Shown: piece after piece, positions 1 to 7,830 of the stretch
How the letters are laid out: every line of letters starts with the position of its first letter
Position numbering within the stretch: the first letter of the stretch is position 1
Source: Oscillospiraceae bacterium
GTDB lineage: Bacteria; Bacillota; Clostridia; Oscillospirales; Oscillospiraceae
Assembly: GCA_009785345.1 (NCBI GenBank)
Contig: WQWL01000018.1
Location: forward strand, 1 to 37,980
Direction of reading: 5' to 3'
Length of the DNA: 37,980 bases
Notes under the pieces: generated by a model
Told to the model about the DNA's origin: nothing
Seen by the model: the letters and a program-made list of their open reading frames with translations, nothing else
Database searches by the model: none
Position numbers and translations under genes: made by a program

Positions 1-27
1 ACAAAGTGCATATTTTTACCTATCGTC

Positions 28-49
28 ATTGCGGCCTCCGAGCCGCAAT
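28..49. repeat. Small palindrome 1 (GC-rich hairpin)
   Basis: Arms ATTGCGGC (28-35) and GCCGCAAT (42-49) are perfect inverted copies around a 6-base loop. The GC-rich stem in an AT-rich intergenic background suggests a dispersed palindromic repeat. Family membership is inferred, not tested. Confidence 0.6.
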
Positions 50-75
50 CTGATAGAATCAAGCTTTGTAATAGA

Positions 76-94
76 TCCCGGGTCAAGCCCGGGA
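76..94. repeat. Small palindrome 2 (TCCCGGG hairpin)
   Basis: TCCCGGG (76-82) and CCCGGGA (88-94) form a perfect 7-bp stem with the loop TCAAG, followed by ATGAC. The form resembles short intergenic repeats scattered through many bacterial genomes. It has no clear T-run on either side, so it is not called a terminator. Confidence 0.6.
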
Positions 95-138
95 TGACAA
101 ATGGGACTTTTTCAGCAGCCTCGGTTAGTAATAGCTTG

Positions 139-218
139 TCATTCTGCGCGAAGTCGCAGAATCCAAGATTTCTGTACTTAGGGTCTGTTACTAGATTCTG
201 CGACTTCGCGCAGAATGA
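139..218. repeat. Long perfect inverted repeat, 25-bp arms
   Basis: The arm at 139-163 and the arm at 194-218 are exact reverse complements over 25 bases (core TTCTGCGCGAAGTCGCAGAA), separated by a 30-base spacer. Each arm is itself partly palindromic (GCGCGAAGTCGC), so it could be two opposed copies of one short repeat rather than a single hairpin. In RNA it would form a very stable stem. It lies 65 bases upstream of polC and could shield polC from upstream transcription, though there is no T-run. Confidence 0.75.
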
Positions 219-276
219 TGTTAGTTTTCATAGACTATTCGACATTACCCCCTAAATATATTGCAAAGGAATCAAA

Positions 277-285
277 ATGTAAGTG
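277..285 (+). promoter_or_regulatory. Start-stop codon pair (ATG-TAA) just before the polC GTG start
   Basis: The bases read ATG TAA GTG, all in the polC frame. The Shine-Dalgarno-like AAAGGA (265-270) is 6 bases from the ATG, an ideal distance, but 12 bases from the GTG. A ribosome placed by this site would start at ATG and stop at once, unless it reinitiates at the GTG. It is either a minimal upstream ORF that dampens translation or a nonsense change in codon 2 of an older start. Confidence 0.55.
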
Positions 286-3200
286 AGCAAACAAATCCCA
301 TTATATGACGTATTTCCATTCTTAAAAAACCATACAAGACTCGCGACCGATTATAGCGGAGCGCGAGTCATTTCAGCATCCATAAATCAACCAAAGACAA
401 ATATGGACGTAATGCTACGAAATGACGACCCCATCCCACCATACGAAGTAAGCATACTAGAAGAAGTAATCTCAAACGAATACGGCATTAAAACAGTAAA
501 TATCATTACGACCTATGATAGAACCCAAGCATCCACTCCCGACCAATCCGGCAATGACGAAAGCAACACAAAAAAGCAAAGTTCATTAAGCAGAACAAAA
601 AGTGACACCGCAAAAAAACAAACAAAACCGGCAATATTAGGACGTGCCACCAAAGTTAAACCTACACCAATGGGCGATGTGATACTTGACGATGGAAGAG
701 TAACAGTCAGAGGTGAAGTATTCGCAGTAAGAAGCAGGTACATAGAGAAAAGCAGATCATGGCTGTTAAACTTTGATATTACTGACAACACAGGAAGTAT
801 TAACATTGTAAAATTCATGAGAGAAGACAACGCCTCAAAAGTTGCAGAAGCAATTAAAACAGGCATGTACATAACAGTGTCCGGCACGCTTGGAATTAGT
901 AAATTCGATAGTGAGCTGACACTCGACCCGCAAAACATCTTTCTAAGCGAAGAAGAAAGAGAAATAAGGACAGACAATGCAGAGGAAAAACGCATTGAAC
1001 TCCATCTTCATACAAAAATGTCTGCAATGGACGCACTTACCGATACTGCAGAAGCGATAAAAAAAGCTGCAGAATGGGGACATCCCGCTATTGCAATTAC
1101 CGATCATGGAGTGGTTCACTCATTCCCTGTCGCCGCACAAACAGCATACAGACTGGGCGGTAAAATAAAAGTAATTTATGGTCTGGAAGGCTATTTTCGT
1201 AATGATGATGTCGAACCGCAAACAACCGGTAAAAGACGGCGCAATAATCATATAATCATCCTCGTTAAAAACCAAGTCGGTATGAAAAACCTATATGAAC
1301 TCATAACAAAGAGCCATATTGATTATTTTGACGGAAGACCAATAATATATAAAAGTGTGCTTGAGCAACACAGAGAAGGGCTGATACTGGGTTCTGCCTG
1401 TGAGGCAGGAGAAGTATTTAAAGCAATTATAAATAAAATTCCCCACGAAGAATTACATAAAACTGCAAGCTATTATGACTATCTTGAAATAATGCCCATA
1501 TGCAATAACAGTTTTATGTTATATACGGAAACACCTTTAGCAAAAAGTGAAGATGAACTACGTGCATTTAATAAAGAAATTGTAGAACTTGGGCGTGAAT
1601 TGAACAAACCCGTCGTTGCCACAGGTGATGTTCATTTTCTGCATCCCGAACATGAAATCTATCGACAAATTTTACAAACATCCAAAGGTTTCAGTGACTC
1701 TACAAACGAAATGCCACTCTATCTAAGAACCACAGATGAAATGCTTGATGAATTCAAGTATCTCGGAGAACGCACAGTATATGATGTTGTTATAGGCAAT
1801 CCACGGCTAATTGCAGATATGTGTGATAAAGTCGACCCATTACCAACAAATGGACAACTCTATCCACCAAAACTTGAAAACAGCGCAGATAATCTTAAAA
1901 ATATCGTATGGGATACAGCAGCTGAATTATATAGTGAAAATGTTCCGACAGTCGTCTCCGAGAGGATTGAGTATGAATTATATGATATACTCCGACTCAA
2001 CTACGATGTTATATACATGGCAGCACAGAAACTTGTTGCATATTTAAAAACACAAGGAAGCCGTGTAGGCTCACGTGGTAGCGTTGGTTCGTCATTAGTT
2101 GCTCATTTAGCAGGAATTACTGAAGTAAATCCACTGCCTGCACACTACAGATGCCCCGGTTGCAAAAAGTCAGAGTTCCTTCCAGCTGCTTCCTGTGGTG
2201 CCGACATGCCAGATAAGGAATGTGACTGTGGCACAGCGTATATTAAGGACGGGTTCAACATACCTTTTGAGACGTTCATGGGGTTCGACGGTAATAAAGT
2301 CCCTGATATTGATTTAAATATATCGAGTGAGCATCAAAGTCTTGCTCATAAATTCACAACAGAAATGTTTGGCAGTAAATATGTGTACAGAGCCGGAACA
2401 ATAGGCACTGTTAAAGAAAAAAATGCATTTAGATTTGTCAAAACTTATCTCGAAAAAATTGGAAAGTTTGCCACAAAGGCGGAAGAAAATCGTCTCATTC
2501 ACGGATGCTTAGGCGTTAAACAAACAACAGGTCAGCACCCAGGCGGACTTATAATCATACCTCAAGATTCGACACTAACTGACTTTTGCCCTGCCCACTA
2601 TCCGGCTGATGATAAAGACAAAGGCACGATAACGCTTCACTACGAATATAAATACATTGAAGATAATCTAATTAAACTTGATATCCTAGGACATGAAAAT
2701 CCGACAATGCTAAGAATGTTGGAAAATATGACTGGCGTTGATGCTGATGAAATAACTCTCGACGACCCTGAAACAATGTCGCTATTCTCCTCTCCCAATC
2801 AACTCGGTCTCCTGGAGGAAGATGATGCTATCATCGGCGAAACAGGCTCTATTGCCATTCCTGAATTTGGTACACCATTTACTCGAAGAATGCTATGTGA
2901 CACACAACCTGATAATTTTGACATGTTAGTACGTCTATCAGGCTTCTCACATGGTGAAGGCGTTTGGGAAGGCAATGCAAAAGACCTCATAGTTGCAAGA
3001 ACAGCAACTGTCGAAGAAACAATCAGTAGCCGTGATGATATAATGTTATTTCTAATTAGAAAAGGCATGAATGATCGGGAAGCATTCAAAGTTTCTGAAA
3101 GTGTGCGAAAAGGCAGAGGTGTTCCAAAAGGCTTGGATGAGCAAATGGCAAGTCTTGGAGTGCCAAAATGGTATATAGATTCATGTAATACAATCAAATA

Positions 3201-3735
3201 TCTATTCCCAAAAGCACATGCTGTTGCATACGTAATGATAGCATTTAGGATTGCTTGGTTCAAAGTGCATCGACCACTCGAATTCTATAGTGCGCATTTC
3301 TATCGTCGCAGAAGAAGCTTCGATGCAGAAATTATGACACGCGGGATTGATATTGTACGCAATAAAATCAGAGAACTTCAGCTTATGAATGAACAAAGAA
3401 CCGGCAAGGATTCAGAAACCTTAACAACATTGGAAGCTGTTTATGAATACTATATGCGAGGCTTCGACTTTGAAAGTATAGATCTCTATGAATCAGATGC
3501 TGAAAAGTTTCTCATTCTTGACGGTAATAAACTGCGCCCACCATTTGTGGCAGTAGGTGGACTCGGGGACACTGCTGCCCAAGATCTGGCAAACAACAGA
3601 GAAGGACGCGAGTTCATTTCAATTGATGATATATCAGCAGCATGCCCAAAGATGAATAAAACCAATCTTGACAAACTAAAACAACTAGGCGCCCTGCGCG
3701 ACCTACCCGACTCAAGCCAAATGACATTGTTTTAA
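283..3735 (+). CDS. polC: DNA polymerase III alpha subunit, PolC type, lacking the exonuclease domain
   Basis: C-family replicative DNA polymerase of 1150 residues; typical PolC proteins have about 1,440. Visible in order: N-terminal domain, OB fold (about residues 140-220, VRGEVFAVRS), PHP domain (HLHTKMSAMD near 242, ITDHGV near 273), palm with GSRGSVGSSLVA, a four-Cys zinc site (CPGC...CDCG), catalytic aspartates in VPDIDLN and LDILGH, and a C-terminus ending QMTLF as PolC proteins often do. In PolC the DEDD 3'-5' exonuclease is inserted within the PHP region; here the sequence runs from YGLEGYF straight to NNHIIILVKNQVGMKNLYEL, so that insert is absent although both flanks align well with PolC. 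All polymerase catalytic residues remain, so the enzyme should synthesise DNA but not proofread in cis. The start is GTG; an ATG-TAA pair precedes it. It could be the main replicase or a second PolC. The next gene follows after 15 bases. Confidence 0.93.
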   Translation: MSKQIPLYDVFPFLKNHTRLATDYSGARVISASINQPKTNMDVMLRNDDPIPPYEVSILEEVISNEYGIKTVNIITTYDRTQASTPDQSGNDESNTKKQSSLSRTKSDTAKKQTKPAILGRATKVKPTPMGDVILDDGRVTVRGEVFAVRSRYIEKSRSWLLNFDITDNTGSINIVKFMREDNASKVAEAIKTGMYITVSGTLGISKFDSELTLDPQNIFLSEEEREIRTDNAEEKRIELHLHTKMSAMDALTDTAEAIKKAAEWGHPAIAITDHGVVHSFPVAAQTAYRLGGKIKVIYGLEGYFRNDDVEPQTTGKRRRNNHIIILVKNQVGMKNLYELITKSHIDYFDGRPIIYKSVLEQHREGLILGSACEAGEVFKAIINKIPHEELHKTASYYDYLEIMPICNNSFMLYTETPLAKSEDELRAFNKEIVELGRELNKPVVATGDVHFLHPEHEIYRQILQTSKGFSDSTNEMPLYLRTTDEMLDEFKYLGERTVYDVVIGNPRLIADMCDKVDPLPTNGQLYPPKLENSADNLKNIVWDTAAELYSENVPTVVSERIEYELYDILRLNYDVIYMAAQKLVAYLKTQGSRVGSRGSVGSSLVAHLAGITEVNPLPAHYRCPGCKKSEFLPAASCGADMPDKECDCGTAYIKDGFNIPFETFMGFDGNKVPDIDLNISSEHQSLAHKFTTEMFGSKYVYRAGTIGTVKEKNAFRFVKTYLEKIGKFATKAEENRLIHGCLGVKQTTGQHPGGLIIIPQDSTLTDFCPAHYPADDKDKGTITLHYEYKYIEDNLIKLDILGHENPTMLRMLENMTGVDADEITLDDPETMSLFSSPNQLGLLEEDDAIIGETGSIAIPEFGTPFTRRMLCDTQPDNFDMLVRLSGFSHGEGVWEGNAKDLIVARTATVEETISSRDDIMLFLIRKGMNDREAFKVSESVRKGRGVPKGLDEQMASLGVPKWYIDSCNTIKYLFPKAHAVAYVMIAFRIAWFKVHRPLEFYSAHFYRRRRSFDAEIMTRGIDIVRNKIRELQLMNEQRTGKDSETLTTLEAVYEYYMRGFDFESIDLYESDAEKFLILDGNKLRPPFVAVGGLGDTAAQDLANNREGREFISIDDISAACPKMNKTNLDKLKQLGALRDLPDSSQMTLF

Positions 3736-3750
3736 TACGAGGTAACTCAA

Positions 3751-4917
3751 ATGTACTATGATCGCATAATAATTGGTGCAGGAATATATGGGCTATATGC
3801 TGCTGAGTATTGTGGCAAGCTTGGTCATACAGTTCTTGTTATTGAGTGTGAAAACGCTCCATTCACCCGCGCATCATATATCAATCAAGCACGTCTACAC
3901 ATGGGCTACCATTACCCGCGTTCATACTCAACGGCAATAAAAACAGCGCAGTACTTTGATCGGTTCGTAGATGACTTCAAAGATAGTATTAATAACGAGT
4001 TCGACCAGGTATATGCAACCTCAACTAATTTTTCATGGACTAATAAAAAGCAGTTCATAAAGTTTTGCAACAATGCTAACATAAGATGTGATAATATAAA
4101 TCCAGAAAAGTACTTCAATAACGACATCTGCGACGGAGCATATCTAACTAAAGAATATGCCTTTGACGCCGAAGCCGTTAAAACCACACTACTGAATCGG
4201 TTGAGCAAGTTATCTAATGTCGATATTCTGTATAACACTGAAATCACTAGCATTTCTAAGGATAATAGCGAATTCTCTCTCGTATTGCGCTCTTCGGACC
4301 CTCCGTCAGGGTCTTTTGACCTTTTTTCAGGGTCTGCGCTTTCCGTTTCGACTAAATACATCTTAAACTCTACCTATGCCTCAACAAACCAAATCCAATC
4401 ACTCGCAAAACAAAAGACATTTCAAATCAAATACGAACTGTGTGAGGTTATTCTATGCAAAGTATCTGATAACTTTAAAAATGTCGGAATCACAGTTATG
4501 GATGGACCATTCTTTTCCATAATGCCATTTGGTAATACCGGATACCACACACTAACATCAGTAACCTTCACCCCTCACATATCGAGTCATAATACATTGC
4601 CAACATTCGATTGCCAAGCAAAAAGCGACGGTTACTGTACACCCGAACGACTCGGCAATTGTAATACATGTCCCGTAAAACCAAAAAGCGCATGGCAATA
4701 TATGTCCACTCTTGCAAAAAAATATGTGAAACCTGGATATGAATTTGAGTACGTTGACTCACTATATTCTATGAAACCAATTCTCAAAGCATCAGAAATC
4801 GATGACTCCAGACCAACACTCATTTATAAAAGTACAGAGAATCCCACATTTGTAAGTGTGCTCTCTGGGAAAATTAACACAATATACGACATTGAAGAGG
4901 TGTTGAAAGATGTATAA
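3751..4917 (+). CDS. FAD-dependent oxidoreductase (DAO-like), glycan-locus associated
   Basis: A 388-residue flavoprotein of the glucose-inhibited division/D-amino-acid-oxidase fold class. The N-terminal dinucleotide-binding motif is plain (IIIGAGIYGLYAAE, then an acidic residue after the second strand in LVIECE). No signal peptide or membrane segment is present, so it should be cytoplasmic. A cysteine group near residues 290-310 (C-x7-C-x7-C-x2-C, in FDCQAKSDGYC...CNTCP) could bind a metal or form disulfides. Around residues 180-197 a Ser/Pro/Gly-rich stretch (SSDPPSGSFDLFSG) is encoded by a palindromic DNA segment and looks inserted. The start ATG has GAGG seven bases upstream. Its stop overlaps the next gene by 8 bases, indicating translational coupling to a glycosyltransferase. 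It may oxidise or desaturate a sugar or lipid intermediate; the substrate cannot be read from the sequence. Confidence 0.75.
   Translation: MYYDRIIIGAGIYGLYAAEYCGKLGHTVLVIECENAPFTRASYINQARLHMGYHYPRSYSTAIKTAQYFDRFVDDFKDSINNEFDQVYATSTNFSWTNKKQFIKFCNNANIRCDNINPEKYFNNDICDGAYLTKEYAFDAEAVKTTLLNRLSKLSNVDILYNTEITSISKDNSEFSLVLRSSDPPSGSFDLFSGSALSVSTKYILNSTYASTNQIQSLAKQKTFQIKYELCEVILCKVSDNFKNVGITVMDGPFFSIMPFGNTGYHTLTSVTFTPHISSHNTLPTFDCQAKSDGYCTPERLGNCNTCPVKPKSAWQYMSTLAKKYVKPGYEFEYVDSLYSMKPILKASEIDDSRPTLIYKSTENPTFVSVLSGKINTIYDIEEVLKDV
4285..4345. repeat. Palindromic in-frame insert within the FAD oxidoreductase gene
   Basis: GACCCT (4297-4302) and AGGGTC (4308-4313) form a hairpin, a second AGGGTC follows at about 4329-4334, and GCGC boxes flank the unit. 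The stretch is more GC-rich than its surroundings and codes for a low-complexity Ser/Pro/Gly loop, while the flanking protein resumes normal composition. This is the pattern of a short palindromic element that inserted in frame, as known for palindromic elements inside Rickettsia genes. The comparison is by analogy only. Confidence 0.4.
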
Positions 4918-5845
4918 CAAAGACAGCTGCTTTATATCAGCAGTTATATACGTTCACAATAACGAAGACGTTATCGCTGAAACATTAAACACAATTTCAC
5001 AAACGCTCTCAGATCAATTTTCAAATATTGAACTTATCTGTGTCGATGATGCATCTTCGGATAAAACGGTCGAGATAATTCGAAAGATAAGTATCGACCT
5101 GCCTGTTGGTTCTATAAGCTTAATCCAAATGGGTAATTATCATGGATTAGAAAAATCAATGAGTGCCGGTGTTGATAAAGCTGTTGGAGATTTTGTATTT
5201 GAAATAGATAATGCCATTATGGATTATAACCCGGAGCTCTTGATTAGTGTATATCAAAGATCATTACAAGGATACGATATTGTGAGTGCCTGCCCGGAGA
5301 AAGCTCCAACAAACTCAAAACTTTTCTATAAACTATTAAATAGTTCAGGCAATAACAACTATTCTCTTTCAACCGAAACCTTACGAATTTTGACCAGAAG
5401 AGCAATCAACCGAATAGATGGAACAAATAAGAACATATTTTACCGGAAAATTGTCTACACAACTAGTGGACTAAACACGGACAGCATTATCTACCAACAA
5501 AATAATGCAAAAAGAAAAAGGCACAGCCGCAATGTACGCCATACCAGAATGAATCTAGCCATTGACACTCTAATAGTCTTCACAAACCTGGCATATCGCA
5601 CATCAATAACACTAAGTATAATCATGGCCGTTTTTATGTTTATAGCAGGCATATATACAGTTATCGCGTATTTCTCCGGTGCACCAATAATGGAAGGCTG
5701 GGCACCAATAATGGGTCTAATCTCAGCAGGCTTCACCGGCGTATTTCTAATACTTACAGCTATAATTAAATATTTTGATATATTAATAAAGCAAACCTTC
5801 TACCAAAAAAATTATTTAATTTCCACAATAGACGAGTTGAAGTAA
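4910..5845 (+). CDS. Family 2 glycosyltransferase with C-terminal membrane anchor
   Basis: A 311-residue GT2 of the polyprenyl-phosphate sugar transferase (DPM1/GtrB-like) layout. The GT-A fold begins [18 protein letters not shown], with the nucleotide-binding strand [13 protein letters not shown] near residue 45. Two C-terminal hydrophobic segments (about 225-250 and 265-290) would hold it at the cytoplasmic membrane. Where family members carry DxD (DADLQHPPE) this protein reads [12 protein letters not shown], so the second metal-binding Asp is replaced by Ala. The gene starts inside the end of the FAD oxidoreductase gene (8-base overlap) and is followed 38 bases later by the aminotransferase. 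A role in transferring a modified sugar to a lipid carrier is likely by family; reduced or altered activity is possible given the motif. Confidence 0.8.
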   Translation: MYNKDSCFISAVIYVHNNEDVIAETLNTISQTLSDQFSNIELICVDDASSDKTVEIIRKISIDLPVGSISLIQMGNYHGLEKSMSAGVDKAVGDFVFEIDNAIMDYNPELLISVYQRSLQGYDIVSACPEKAPTNSKLFYKLLNSSGNNNYSLSTETLRILTRRAINRIDGTNKNIFYRKIVYTTSGLNTDSIIYQQNNAKRKRHSRNVRHTRMNLAIDTLIVFTNLAYRTSITLSIIMAVFMFIAGIYTVIAYFSGAPIMEGWAPIMGLISAGFTGVFLILTAIIKYFDILIKQTFYQKNYLISTIDELK

Positions 5846-5883
5846 CATTTTATACTCAACCACAAATAGATAAGGAGCAATGC

Positions 5884-6981
5884 ATGAAAATACTACCAAA
5901 CCGTCTTGACCGTGCATATGCACTTCATCAAACTGAATATGAAGAAGCTGCGTTGCGAGTCCTCCGCTCCGGACAATATATCTTAGGAGACGAACTTACA
6001 GCATTTGAAACAGAGCTTGCACAATACGTGGGTACAAAGCACTGCGTTGGACTCGCAAGCGGTCTGGATGCACTCATCATCGCCCTAAATATGCTTGGTA
6101 TAGGAGCTGGTGATGAAGTAATAGTCCAATCAAACGCATTCATAGCCTGTGTTATGAGCATCACACGAAATAACGCCACACCCGTATTCGTAGAGCCGGA
6201 CGAATACTATAATCTTGACCCAACAAAAATCGAAGAAGCAATAACAGAAAAAACAAAAGCAATCCTAGTGGTACACCTATACGGACAAGCATCAGATATG
6301 CAAGCAATAAACAAAATCGCAATAAAGCACAATCTCTATGTCATCGAAGACTGTGCCCAATCACAAGGTGCAAAACAGAATGGGAAAGTAACAGGCGCAC
6401 TCGGTCATATAGGATGCTTCTCCCTATTCCCGTCCAAAAATCTCGGTGCATTCGGTGACGCTGGTGCAATTACAACAAATTGCATGGAAATTGATAAAAA
6501 AATCCGTATATACCGTAATTATGGTAGTGAAAAGAAGTATTACAACCAAGTAGTAGGTACAAATTCCAGACTAGATGAACTTCAAGCCGCAATGTTGCAA
6601 GTCCGTTTACGTTACTTAGATGATATGAGCAACGAGCGTAAATCCCTCTGCTCTCGATATTTAAACGAAATCAAAAATGAATATGTAACCCTTCCAAAAG
6701 TACGAGAAAACTGCGAAAGCGTCTGGCACCAATTTGTAATACAAACAGAAGAGCGTGACAGACTCACCGAGTACCTAAGAAGTAAGGGAATAGAAACCAT
6801 TATCCACTATCCAATCCCACCCCACCTATCTGAAGCATACAAGCACTTGGGATATAAAGCAGGAAGTTATCCAATAGCAGAAAACTACGCAAACACAGTC
6901 CTCTCTCTCCCTCTATATATAGGCATGACAGAAGAAGAACAAGAGTATGTGGTAAACGCTTTGAATGCGTTCACCACATAG
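5884..6981 (+). CDS. DegT/DnrJ/EryC1/StrS-family nucleotide-sugar aminotransferase
   Basis: A 365-residue PLP-dependent enzyme of the sugar aminotransferase family, of usual length. Recognisable are [10 protein letters not shown] (phosphate-binding region), [10 protein letters not shown], the PLP-contacting [11 protein letters not shown], and the Schiff-base lysine in [17 protein letters not shown]. The late segment [15 protein letters not shown] and the C-terminal YPIPPHL are also typical. These enzymes convert a keto-nucleotide sugar to an amino sugar in the cytoplasm using glutamate. No dehydratase, isomerase or acyltransferase lies next to it, so the keto-sugar must come from elsewhere and the exact amino sugar cannot be named. 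AAGGAG at 5872-5877 lies 6 bases before the ATG. It sits between two GT2 genes, which suggests that its product is the sugar they handle. Confidence 0.9.
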   Translation: MKILPNRLDRAYALHQTEYEEAALRVLRSGQYILGDELTAFETELAQYVGTKHCVGLASGLDALIIALNMLGIGAGDEVIVQSNAFIACVMSITRNNATPVFVEPDEYYNLDPTKIEEAITEKTKAILVVHLYGQASDMQAINKIAIKHNLYVIEDCAQSQGAKQNGKVTGALGHIGCFSLFPSKNLGAFGDAGAITTNCMEIDKKIRIYRNYGSEKKYYNQVVGTNSRLDELQAAMLQVRLRYLDDMSNERKSLCSRYLNEIKNEYVTLPKVRENCESVWHQFVIQTEERDRLTEYLRSKGIETIIHYPIPPHLSEAYKHLGYKAGSYPIAENYANTVLSLPLYIGMTEEEQEYVVNALNAFTT

Positions 6982-7067
6982 GGGTTAGAATCATATATCG
7001 ACTATATTATTCTATATTAACTTATCTACTATACCCTAAATCCTAAAAAATACGGAGAATTTTCAGC

Positions 7068-7778
7068 ATGCAAACAAGCCTTTCATTAATAATAACTGCA
7101 TATAACGAAGCCCCCATAATCAAAGACTGTGTGCAAACATGTATTGACAGTTTAGCTGCACAATTCACTGATTATGAAATTATCCTTATTAATGATGCCA
7201 GTGTAGACAACACAGGACAAATAATGGACAAACTCGCTCTTGAGCATCAGCGAATAATATGCCTACACAATTCGACAAATCAGAACATGGGAGCATCAGT
7301 ACAGCGAGGAATGTCAGTCGCAACAAAAGATTATGTCACTTTCAACGCAGCCGACCTCCCGTTTGACCCATCAAAATACAAAGACATAATCAACCAAGCA
7401 CCCGATGCCGACATGATAGTAGTTGAGCGTATCAAATACAAAGGCACAACATTAAACCGTCGTATACTCTCTAAACTCAACAGAGCAATAATGCATATTC
7501 TCTTCCCGCGCCTAATGCGAGGTTTGCACGACACAAACTATTTTCAAATAACACGTAAATCAGCATTACCAAATATAATGCCACAAGCACAAGGACCAAT
7601 ATTCACATGGCCTGAAATGGTATTCCGTGCACGCCACTCGGGCATGAATGTCGTCCCGATAGAAGCTGAATATAAACCAAAACACGAACGCAAAGGAGCA
7701 TTCGGCAAGCCCCATGATATACTATGGGGACTTCGCGAAATGCTCCACTTTCGTTGTTTGCTTTGGTGTGGGATCTGA
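7068..7778 (+). CDS. Family 2 glycosyltransferase, short, without membrane anchor
   Basis: A 236-residue GT2 starting LSLIITAYNEAPIIKDCV, with IILINDASVDNTG. It resembles DPM1-like transferases in the first 200 residues but has no C-terminal membrane helices, ending abruptly after LREMLHFRCLLWCGI. The expected DxD position reads FNAADLPFDP, so the first Asp is Ala; this is the second degenerate DxD in the cluster. It is separated from the aminotransferase by 86 bases, with GGAG 10 bases before the ATG. It may be naturally soluble or a C-terminally shortened copy. It converges with the protease gene, 52 bases away. Confidence 0.75.
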   Translation: MQTSLSLIITAYNEAPIIKDCVQTCIDSLAAQFTDYEIILINDASVDNTGQIMDKLALEHQRIICLHNSTNQNMGASVQRGMSVATKDYVTFNAADLPFDPSKYKDIINQAPDADMIVVERIKYKGTTLNRRILSKLNRAIMHILFPRLMRGLHDTNYFQITRKSALPNIMPQAQGPIFTWPEMVFRARHSGMNVVPIEAEYKPKHERKGAFGKPHDILWGLREMLHFRCLLWCGI

Positions 7779-7830
7779 ATTACTGTATTTCAGATTATAA
7801 TTTCCATGTTTTGTATTACATACGCAATGT

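Larger units (their letters stand above)
1..282. other. Non-coding, palindrome-rich region upstream of polC
   Basis: I see no credible gene here. The stretch holds at least three separate palindromic units (28-49, 76-94 and 139-218, listed separately), which together occupy much of it. The gene that should lie upstream is outside the window. No convincing promoter for polC was found: the bases just before the gene (about 235-265) are AT-rich but lack a well-spaced -35/-10 pair. Confidence 0.7.

Noticed and set aside
513-995. 160-codon open frame antisense to polC
   Set aside because: It lies over the conserved OB and PHP coding region, has no family resemblance, and is Ser/Leu-rich as expected for an antisense shadow.
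7068-7778. Frameshift at the end of the short GT2
   Set aside because: I looked for membrane helices in other frames between 7740 and 7830 and saw none, so a simple frameshift is not supported; a natural or old truncation remains possible.
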